Below, piece after piece: positions 23,209 to 35,200 of a stretch of DNA of 64,000 bases (positions are counted from its first letter, which is position 1; every line of letters starts with the position of its first letter). A program made the position numbers and the translations under genes. Below the pieces are notes generated by a model. It worked only from the letters and a program-made list of their open reading frames with translations. It searched no databases and was not told where the DNA came from. The DNA comes from Rhea pennata (taxonomy: Eukaryota > Chordata > Aves > Rheiformes > Rheidae): positions 112,785,466 through 112,849,465 of the forward strand of contig NC_084664.1 in the NCBI RefSeq assembly GCF_028389875.1. The letters run 5' to 3'.

Positions 23209-26200
23209 CTAGAAGAGAGTTGCAGAAAGTTGATTAGAACTATGGCATCTCTATAGTACTGCGACTACTAAAGCATTTTAAGCCATCACTGCATGGCTTA
23301 GGTGCTAGTACTCTAAGTGCTAATACTCAAATACTTCTGGTCTTTCAGAGAAGATTGAACTGACTGGAGCGATTACTGACATTTAATGATTACTGCTGAT
23401 TGTTTGTACCAACTGTTTTGTCAACTAATTTATTTACTAGAATCTACAGACTCAGTGTAGCACCCATAAATCATTGATACTTTGATAAAAAGAGTAAGTC
23501 CTAATGTCCATGCATTTAATTGCAGTTGTAGATAACTGTAGTAAGATTTCACTCTGAATAGCAAATTTAGCTTACCTCTATAGATACTATGTGAGTAGTA
23601 ATCACTTCTAGAAGACGGTTCAAGTTATCACCTGCTTTCCTGCTCTCTTCTGTTGTTGTTTGCATAACAACTTGGTATCTAAAAAGTAAATACCCTCAGA
23701 AAATCACATTGTAAAATTCCTGACAGCTGAAACAATTTTTCTTTACCAAGTAGTATACATTGTCAGATTACTCATAAATTTGTTAAATTAGATCAGGCTG
23801 CATTTGTTTATTAATATCCAACTTAGAGGAAAAAGGACCATATTGCACTAATCAATACAAGAAAAAAGATACCTTAGAGCATTATGTTTAGAGTCAGAAT
23901 TGTCTTTCCAGATTTAACATGTATAACATGCCATCAAATATGTTTGTTTGGAAACAAACTAACATCCTTACTACAACTGTACATATTGTAAAAGGTATGT
24001 GGAAAACAAAAGTGCACCGATGGAACAGACTTCTTAAATTTCCTAACAAAATATTAAGTGCCACGGACAAACATAATTCAACTGTAAAATTGTGAAATTA
24101 GTACACTGAGTACTTGCTCACTGAAGAATTTTAGATATTCGTTTATAAGATACTAGATATGTTAGAACTTAAAAGAATATCTATGTCCTTAAAAACAAAC
24201 AAAACAAAACCAAAACTTAACATTATGGGCCTTACTGTCGCTGAATATCATGCAATTCATTTGTGGCTTCACTAAGACCTTCGTTGACACCACTCTCAAG
24301 TAAGTGTTTATGCTTCTCTAACAATTCCAGTTCATTTGCACATTTTTGCTCTTCCTCTTCTGCCTCCTGTAAATAATAGCAAAGAGAAAAATGACATAAA
24401 TTAGGAAATAGGAAATTTATTTCTGAATATTACTCATCTTGATACTTGAATTAGCAATTCACCACAGAAGAAACTTAATACTCATTGCTCCAAATTAAAA
24501 TTTCTGTATTGTTCAACAATGAAAACAAACCTAACCTTCCCCTTATTTCTCCGTCTTCATTTCAAGGTTTATGTTGCAGCTATCTTGCCTTCAAAGTTCA
24601 CGTGAAAAAAATGTAATTTATGTGCTTACTCTCTAAATAGCTTAGAAAGAGAACATCACAGACTATTGTTGTTTTGTTGTTTTTAAAAATTCACTTTGAA
24701 TGAAAAAGACTTTTCCCTTTTGGCTCTGAAAGGTACATAAAAAATATAACTGGTCATCTCTCCAGGGAGAATAACACTGCTGACAGTATACATAATATTC
24801 TTAAATACATAAAAGAAGCTAAACAAATTCTACCAGCACTAAACATTCAGTTCTGGTAAAGTTTAGTATTACACAATTATTTCAGAAGTATGTAGTTTCA
24901 GTAATTTAACTTATGGATAGCATATATATATGTGTTTGTGTGTGTGTGTTTATATATATATTACACATTATATATATTACACATATACATACATACATAT
25001 ATATATATAAAAATGAAGAATTACATGACTATGTCTCATTATAACTTGTCCACTAGCTATCAAGTATTTTATGAGGCTTATCTTAACAGCAAAAAATATG
25101 CATAACAAAAATTAAGAGGAGTTTCAGATGCCTTTGAAGGCAATAAACTAAAGCAATTGCCTTCAGCCACCTAAGCAGAGTGTTAACAATGATATAGCCC
25201 TCTATTTTATGGTTGTATTACAGAAGTTTAGATTTGGAAGAACAAGTATATTAAACATCAGCTTAGTTCAAAAAACCATTTTTCTCCTCAGCACTGTGGC
25301 TCCCCAAAGCCTCAAAAACTGTGCTGTTAAAGAACTCAAAAGGTATTGAAGCAGCCACTTTGTTGTTAACTGGGATGGCTATGTTTCATTGCTAAACCAA
25401 AAGAAAAGGTGAGGAAAAGGAAAGGGACTGCTCCTCCTTGGTGGGGAGAGGAAATAAAGAAAACAATTTTATATCACCAACACTAAAATATTTAACATGT
25501 GCTTTTAGTCAAAGAATGTTTTCGCAAATTTTATTGTAGCAGTAACACCTTTAGTACAAAGTGTAATAATATTTATTATATACTAAACTGAGTAAACAAG
25601 GCAGAAATCTGCCTTGAGTACATGCTCTGAAACATCCTGAGGCCAGCAGGTGGATGTGGCTGCTTCTATGACTTGATGTAGTAACTTACGATTTACAGGA
25701 TCTGCCAAAGTAAGATACCAGATTGTCTTATGAGAAAATGGAAACTGACTTTAAGATAAGAAATATTTCTGAAAAGAATGAAAGAACATTGCATCATCTG
25801 CAACAACTTAATGGTGACTTATGTTCCAGATAGGCAAAATAAAGCAAGATCGTCATGAAAAAATAAATGAACTAAACAGCCTGTGAACAATATTTCCTTT
25901 TTGTCTGATTTTCCTGCTGCACAGTAGTAGTACCTCATTCAAATCTCAACAAATTAGTGTAGCATTCTCTAGCAACTGCATTCTTTAAGGAAACTGTTAC
26001 ATAACCTAGGTAGCAAAAAACTTTCTTGTGCCTCGATTTTTCATTTAAAATTGGTGTAAGCTTTTCAGAAACAGGAATTGTAAAATCTGTTCTCAGATAT
26101 CTAAGACAAGATAGGTAGAAGGAAGAGAGGGCAGATGCTCACTCTCCAAACTCCCCTCTCCCCCCTAAAACAACATATAAACACAGAAAAAAATATATAA

Positions 26201-29200
26201 AGATACTCCATAATGGATGGATCACTAAATTAAAACAAAACAAAAAAAAAAACAAAAAAAACAAACCCACAACATTTTATTAAGGATAAATTCTTCACTG
26301 TCATCAACCTATAAAACATATTCTACCTTAAGCTTCTGATGGTAAAGATCATCCAGCTTTTCAGCTTCTTCTTTCAGCATTTTCACACTGCTTTTCCTCT
26401 CCTCTATCATTGTGTTCACCTAGAAATGTCATTAAGTATTAAAAAAAGAAATCCAGCATATAACTTCATGCCGTCACAGACAACAGCTGTGACAGTTGAG
26501 AAACACTCATTTAGACTAGAAGTGCATATATAAAGAACTGTTAATGTCATTTGGTATCTATACAGTTGCACCTTTTGCCGCATAATCCTTATTTTCCAAG
26601 GAGAGAGGGATGAAAAACTTCAATACATACAATGCTAATAAAAGTGTGTGTAAAGGATCTTGTGTGAGAAACAGAAGCTTTGAATATAGAGCTCTAAGTT
26701 TTCATTGTCAATTATTTATGGTTTAGAAAATTATACTAATATGTTTTTAACATTTCAGCCTCAAAGTTTGGTTTCAACCAAATCATACTGACTTTCCAAA
26801 AAGCTTTCCAGAGGTTTTTATGCCTTTTGAAAGAATAACCTGTAACCTTCAATGAGCATGACTTTTTGGAAATTTCCATATAAAATTTAGCATAGAATTT
26901 AGATCATTAATTGTTTCCCAGTGACAGTAATTTTGCAACTGGTGCCTTAAATTCTTCAAGTGGCAATGCATATCGCAACATCCTATCTGACAAGAAATTT
27001 TCCATGTTCCAGTCCTTCCTGAATTCAGTATTGCTAGAAATCTTTCTGATGAGAACAGTGATGGTAAGCCAGGCAACCAGACTGGAATAGTCAGCTTATT
27101 AAAACATTAAATCTCTCCAATGTTTATGGTCAAGTATATGTAACTGCATAATGTTCAATGCACATTGTTTCAGCTAACAGAGAGACCCCCCAGTTCTCAT
27201 GGAAGCTTTATGCTCTGTCATAATTCAAGCAATTCTCTTACTACTCCCTTCCCAGAAAACACTTCACCTGTGCACAAGGTCAGTTGAGACTAGGAGATAC
27301 CATTATGATGTCTTGATCCTTGTCTTCATTGACCAAAACATACCTGTTCTAAAGTATCTTCCAAACTCATTTTCCGGTGAGTAGCTTTTCTAATTTCTTC
27401 CTCAGTCTGGTTTATGATCTCCATAAGGGGAGCCTGTAACAAATAGACAAGAAAAATTGCATTAGCCAGATTATTAAGAGGGATCCCAGTACATGCTTTC
27501 TCCCTCCAGGTTTTTTTTATGCTGCTGTATCTTCTGATGTCAAATTTTCTTCCAATGTAGTTAAGTCAATTCATCACAGAATGTTTTCACTAGAGTTTCA
27601 CAGAAAGTTTTAAGAGTGGCCTGCCCAAAACTCCCAAAGAACACTTTGAAGTATATTCTTATGAATGTGTTAACAGAAACATTTGGGGCACTTGATGCTA
27701 CTTACCTTAATCTGAGTTCTGTATTTGACTAGGCAATTTGGTCCTGCCTCAGGATTAAATTGAATCTCAAAGTCGTGGCCTTTGGAATTCTCAGCACTTA
27801 TTGGAATTAATTTCAGCTTTCTAGCCAGTTTGTGATACTCTGCTAGCTGTGTTTCGATCTATTCGGAAGAGAAAGGACAAAATCTTAGAAAAATACAAAT
27901 GAAAATAGTTGTAAAAACTATTCTTAAGATACATGAAACAGGTGTCTGAATTGTTCTTTAGCAACATATTTCCAGAACATATCACAGCATGAAGAGCTTA
28001 AATATTGACAGTTCAGAAGCCTGCATTTTTTGGTTTAAGTGCAGTTTTACGTTTCCTTCAGAGTTTGCTCTGGAGTTTCACCTGCAATTTTGCCTACTCA
28101 TCTGCTATATTTTTTCCTACTTCAACTTTTTGAAAATTGTTTTATAGAAGAGGAGAAGTACATTTAGAAATACTACAAATTACTAAAAGAATGATCAGTC
28201 ATCATATTGATAGTCCTTCTCTCATTAGTTCTGGCAGCAAATACCTGATGCATGTACACTTCCTAATAACATATTTTAAATTGAGCATACCTGAAGACAT
28301 AGCTTATTAGTCTGTTTTCTGATCCATGGGTGCCATATATATGCAAATATCAATCAAAATATCTTTTTCAGTTTTATGTGCTTCAGACTTGTACACTAAG
28401 AGGAATTTAAGAAGGTATCAAGTGCTTGATAAATCATAGCCCTGCTGAATGCAAAATGTATTTGAAAGGTGTGTTTTGTAATTCTCTATTTAGCAAGGTA
28501 GCGGCTTTTAAATTCCATCACTTAGAGGGGCACATTTCTTCATTTCTGTAAAACGAGGGAATTAATTTGTCCCTTTAAAAGTTTCTAATTGAAATTTCAT
28601 GTAAGGGACTCATTTGGCTGTAAATGTTAGTTGAGATATTGATTCAAAGCACTAGTTTTGTATTACTTGATATGAAATCTTAACACAAGAAATTTCCAGG
28701 TAAGCTGCTGCTGCTTTTACAGTGAGAGCTGACAGTAGTGCATATTCTTGCTATGTCCCTGATGATGCAGAAAAACATAGAAAGAATATATCTAATACAT
28801 CTACATTATGCTCAAAAAAAATACTTTTCAGAGAGAATAAAAACAAATCAATTTTGACATTTTTTAAGGCTGTTAAGAGACATCCATGCTATTGTTTATT
28901 ATTTAGAAAAAAGAGCTAACAGCCGAAGTCTCAAGTTTAATTTTGTATGATAAAAACTGAGAGCGGCCTCTCACAGTAGCAGTATTTTCACATACCGCCT
29001 CTTTATTTCTAGCATATTTTAGCTCCTCATTCCACAGCTGATGTTCTTCTGCTTCCAGTTCCTTAGTCAGTTTGTTGATGGTTTGCTGTAACTCATTCCT
29101 CTCATGATTTATTCTCTCAATGTCCGCAACCGAGTACTTTTGGTTATCAAAGATGTACTGGAGTCGGGCGTTCTCCTGCTTCATTGCTTCTACTTCCATT

Positions 29201-32200
29201 TCTAAATTCACAAAATATTCATAAAACTGATGTAAAATACCAGAATACATAGCTTAACCCAATCTATGTATTTTGGTGAGTCGTTATCTACAATTCATGT
29301 CTCTAGTGTACAAATGGCTATCAGCCAAAAAAAACTCCTTTGTTAGAAATCCATTTAGCAAAATTAATTTGTACAATCACGATACACAAAGCATCTCACT
29401 TTGTTGTGAAGCTGAGAATTATAAAATACTTCTAAAGCTACTTCTAGCTTCACCAACCATCTATGACCAGGACCTTTCTTACCTGCTGTTTCAACTTCTT
29501 CATTAACACTTTTCATTTTCTGATCAAGGATGGCTGTATGAGACTCTAGATTTTCCATATAAGCCTGGAATTTCTGGACATCTGCTTGCAACGAAGATTT
29601 CAGCTTTCGCAGCGATACTAAACGATCCTAGTAAATGGATGGAAAGAACAACCACTAATTTATTATCTACAATAATTATTTTACTTTCCAGACAGGACAG
29701 TAGAATAATTATAGTCAACCTTAACAGCATAAATAAAAATTTAATCAAAATTCTTCAGTGTTTACATCTGTGGCATCTGACTCAAGTCTAAGTCTTTCAT
29801 AATAAAAAGAAGCTGAAAAGATGATTTGCATCTTAATTCTTGCATTTTAGTATTTGACATTTCTGATTTGCATTAGGCATTGCATAAATGAAGTTCTTGA
29901 TGCACGTAATTCAGAAATATTACAATACAAAAAGGGCAGATAAAACTAAGGGCAATGAAAAAATAAAACAACCACATTTTGTGTGCAGGCTGGAGTCTCA
30001 AGTTGCCAGCTGTGCAGCCACTAACCTGTTTTGAATTTAATGATGTATTACAAACAGGAACTGTCTTTTCAAACACAGCACTTTCCCAAAATATATTTTG
30101 ATTAGTTGTTATTACTGTTTTCTATACTCCCATCCCTTAAAAAGGTTCTCCTACAAATATTTGGAAGAGGTATTGTTGAAGTTCAAGTAAGCAATGGTTC
30201 AACTATTTTATTAAAATTTCAGCCAATGCAAGATCTCCTAATTTGAAAATACCTGCACAATGTCAAACAGTCACTGAAGACTCCACAATAATGTGTTCTA
30301 CTACAGTGGTACTGAGTCTGTAATAGCCAGGGCTACTTAGAACCTTCTAGAAAACTGAAAACAATTTTCCATTTTTTGTAATGTATTATCAGTATCTTGC
30401 TATAGAATACTGATACAGTACCTTCAGGGTCAATAACTGAAAATTAAGTGAGGTACCCAGCCCTCCACCCCCGCCTCCATACACGAGCACAGAATTTACT
30501 AACCGGCTCACTTTCCCTTTCTTTTTCTAGTCTTGCGATCTCTTCATGAAGCCTTTTGTTTTCTGCAGCTAAACCTTCTATTTGGAATTCATCTATGTTA
30601 AATAAATCCTCTAGAGGGAAAAAAAAGTGATATAAATTAATCTCACTGAATATCATCATCTATACTGAACACCTGTGTAATTGCTATAGTTTTAGCACAA
30701 CGAATACCTATTATCCAAACATTTTTTAAAAATTGAAAACTAAAACCCATCTTACATTAAAAGTTTTCATTACAAAGCAAATAGGCAAAATAATTCAAAC
30801 AAGTTTGTCAGTCTTGGAGTTACACAAAAGCTAAAACCACTGCTATGAGGTCAGAGTTTCCAAACTCGTATATAGCCCACATTGTAGCAATAGCGGCTGT
30901 TATGCAAGAGTTTCATCTGTTCCAGGTTTTCAAGGGCAATCTCATTTGTATATTCCTTTATCACCCATATACTACTCTGCATCTGGAGCCACGTTTTCTC
31001 TTAATTCCCTCAGTTTTTGCCAAACAGCTGCATGATTACTTTCTTCTGGTAACATCTTTCTGTCTAGTTATTTATGCCTCCTCTAGAACTGCTGGCAATA
31101 GAAGGGTCCTTGGTCTGCTTTGCATAAGAGGGCACAGAAGGGAAAAACTAGTTTCCCTCCTTGTTTTCTTGCCTACAGAAATGCAACAGAGAATGTGGGA
31201 ACATATGAGTCCAAAAAAAAAAAAAAAAAAAAAAAAATCAGCTCTCTGAAGGCAGATACAAGTGCCAGTTTGAGTCATACTTGAGAATCCTCACAATAGG
31301 GTATGGAACTCTCACAAATTGTTTTCACAACTTTTTGAAGAACCTGAACTTTCTTACTCTTCAAATATGCAGCCTTTAGTGAGAGGTTCCCCCCCCCCTT
31401 TTTTTTTTTTTAGCAAAAGGATGATCTGCACACTCTTTTTCTATCATTACAAAGTCATTGAAAACAACAGGCATACAAAGGTACAGGTGACAACAGAGCA
31501 TGACCCGTCTGTATTGGTAAGAATGCATAAAACAGAATTAAGTCAATGTAACTATGATACTTAGGAATTCCAGTTTTCCTCACCTCAGATCACCTTTATT
31601 TGTGAACTGAGCAAATCTGATACAAGGAGAAAAGATACAAGTAACACAATTAAATACTTCATTAAGACATGAGAACTTACTTAATTTTGATTGCACTTCT
31701 GCATCAAATTCTTCAAAAGTATCTCCCCCTTTCATGAAGTGCTCATAGCACTTCACAGTATAGTCCATAAAAAGCTGAAAACAATTAAAAAAAGCTTTCA
31801 TGAAGATTCAAAGGGCTGTGTAAATAGCTAAACAGTCCAGATCTACTCAACCAATGGAATTATACAGAGGTGAAAGATATCTTTTACAAGTTTGACTGTG
31901 CTTCTTGCTCTAAAAAGTCTACTTCTGGGCATCTTTTCTTGTTTGTTTTCTTTCTTTCTTTTTTTTTCTTTCTTTTTTTTTTTAAGAACTAGAGTGCCAG
32001 CAGATAGTATTCAGACAAAAGGATGCATCTAGCATTATTAAACAGGGTTTAGAAACACTTAATTGATTTTCTTTGGATACCTAACCAGGATAGTAGAGAC
32101 AATATGTAAGTTTATAACCTTAGACCATATGAGTTTGAGAACTGAGGCTCTGTTTATCAGAGCTCTTCAGTAAATATGAACGCTATACTTCAGACATAGA

Positions 32201-35200
32201 GATATCAGAGTATTAATGTTAGAATTAAAAAAAAGGTTACCCAAAGGGTCAAATTGCTGGAGACTTTAAATTGCAACTCTTGCAGAAAGAAAATTTTGTT
32301 TTAACACACAGAATCTATGTATGCATTTAGTTTAAAAGCATTTCTCCTTGTCAACTGTCGGGTTTGTAACCTTAGTCCAAAATTCAAAATTCTATTTTAA
32401 TATGATTTTTTGCAATTCACTAACTATATGCTCTGGCACATCATACAAACTTTCTGAACATCTGCTGATAATACTATTACTAATAGTTTTTTTTTTTTTT
32501 AAGGGAAAAAAATAACTGCTAAATTTTTTAGTACTCAAGTCACATTCAGTATCTCCACTGTTTTTATATGGCAAACTAAAAAGATACAAACTGAAGCTCT
32601 TGCATTTACTTTTACAACGAATTTACACTGTACTGCTGCTAACATTAGAAAACTGAAGTCACATCGTGTTATATATTTAAATTGTTTATTTAGAGCATAT
32701 GGTAAAATTCAACTGAACAATTATAATAATCATTTACTTTTTTATAGTACCTTATTATGTACAATTCCATCATCTGTCTCTCCTCCCCAGCTCTGTCCAT
32801 CATCAAACGATGGTGCATTTTCCCTTATGGCAGAATACAGCTAAAAAGCATACATGTACATACAAAGAGTAAACTTGATGATTTTGATTAGTTTTCATAT
32901 ATTAGTTTCATGTTTGTGATAAGCAGGTAACTTTGGATTAGGATTTCAGCAAGTAAGATGTAATGGTGCTGCTTCAGAGCAAGTAACTGATCATATCAGG
33001 GTAGTGCTACTGTCTTTTATTGACTGAAAGCATAGATGAAGAGGGATTAACTAGGCAGTCAACACTGCTAAAGTGCCTTGATAAGTCACACATAATTTTT
33101 CAGCAAAAAACATAGGATTTTCAAGTGTGCCCAATTCAGCAGTGGTGAACTTCTGGCACAAATTCCAAATATGGCTCAGACATGAGCTGGTAACAGCAGT
33201 GAGTTACCACTACGAAAGAATATACAAAAAAAATCCCCACTCTGTACAGTCACAGGTCACTTGAGCAGCTGCTATTGAAAATTCCATCCTCAACTTTAAA
33301 TTTAGAAGAAGAGAGTAGATGTCAAAAAGACATTCCTTCACCAGAAATACATTTTTAACAGTCCTGATTATACCTGTGAACTTTTCACAGAATTTTTATG
33401 TATGTATATATGATAAATTATTTTTGCTTTCTCATACACAAATTTATCTGATGAATGTAGTTAAAAAAATCCCAGTATAACATTAAAAATTTCAGTTTAC
33501 ACATTAGTAAACATTAAACATTAGTTTAAAGGTTACTAAGAAAGAGGCTAAAGGCTAGCTTCATGGTAGCACTGAAGAACACTTACTTTTTTCTTCAAAT
33601 AAGAAGCAACAAAGGCATTTTTAGAAAGCTATTAAAAGATCTATTTTGAAAATAACATGCCCAGTCTGAAAAGTGGAATTATTTGGCGTAAGGAAGTCAG
33701 ATGCTACCTTGACACAATCAATTAACCAAACCAAAGCTGTGACAATCTGAGGCCATGTGTGTGGTGCTCCCACTGTATACATGGAGCTTTTTGACAAAGG
33801 AAAAGGGTACCTACAAAGGAAAAGAAAACACATTTTAATAGCTGAAAAAAGTGAATAAAACAAAAACCCCACAATTTTACATGTAGGTTTTGAGGCACAC
33901 AAGGAAGAACTTAATTGTACTTTATACTATACATCCAGAAGAGATGAGCTGAGTTCTTATAGCACAATAGTATTGTGATGGGTTTCTCATATTGGAAATG
34001 AAGAAATGGATATTTGTTGCATGTGAAAAGATTAGGAAAAATTAAGGCCTCATACAAAGTATAAACTATTTCTTCATAAACTCCTTTTCCTGGATGCATC
34101 TTCCCCTTCCTAGTCAGCTTATTATGTTGCTTTGTCTCTCTTGGTACAAGCTGCCCTCAGATCAAATCTGTCTTTTATTTTCTGCAGCTACTATGGGAAA
34201 AGAGGTGGGCACAATAGTACCAGGGAAAAGGAGTGGGAGCCCTATGAACATGTGATTAATGATGAGATGTAGACCTTAATAGAAAGGCAGCAAACACGAA
34301 GGAGGGAAAAACAGTCCAATGGATGCCTAGCTTCTATTCAAACTGGACGTGCAAGCCAGAAGGATTTCCTAATATGTTAGGAGAGAAACTGAGACATGGA
34401 AGTCCTGTTCTTACAGAGCGAGATTCTTGCTTCTGGGGATCAAAATGTGCTTTGAAAGCAAAAAAGCAGCTGATGATTAGCTTAATATTATGCAATAATA
34501 GAAAAGGCATCATTTCAGAACGGCTGCATATCAAACTATTAATGTTACTTATAAATATGGAATACATAGATGCCATTCTGCTAATTGCAGATGTGCTCTC
34601 AAAGCCTTCTGAAATGCAAAGAACAGAGGAGCGCAAATTTTAACCCAACTTCAGACAGCAGCTGCACAAAGATATTTTAGAAACACAGGACAAAAAACTA
34701 TGATAAACTGACAGTTCCAAATAAGCACTCATGAACTTGGCTTGGGGATATTTTTAAAGTGAATAATTTAGCTCTATTTTATAACTCTCAAAAGATTTCT
34801 TGAAATGAGTTCTCAAGTAAGTCATTTTATCCAGCATTGTATTCCCTGTGAGCAGAGTAAGGCCTCTTGAGATCAACTTTCTTTTCAATGATTGAGCTAT
34901 ATCACCAGTTTCAAATGTTACAGATTAAAACAACTTCTTAAAAGACTAAAAAGTGAACAGAACAGACATACACAGCTAAGGAGATCTGGCTATATAAAAC
35001 ATAAACTAAGGACACTACCACAGAAATCTCTGACAACATCATGGGTTCAAAGAAATCTCCAGAAGTAAAATATTGTTCACTTTTCCATGTGACTGAAAAA
35101 ATGACCCTTAACAACAGGCAGGGCTTTTGTAAAGCATTAGTATGTCAATAATTTCAAAAAATTACCACATTGAACAAGAAATAAAACACTCAGCTACCTA

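Noticed and set aside
31319-31564. Plus-strand frame of 81 codons inside NDC80
   Set aside because: Runs through a C/T homopolymer block in an intron on the non-coding strand.
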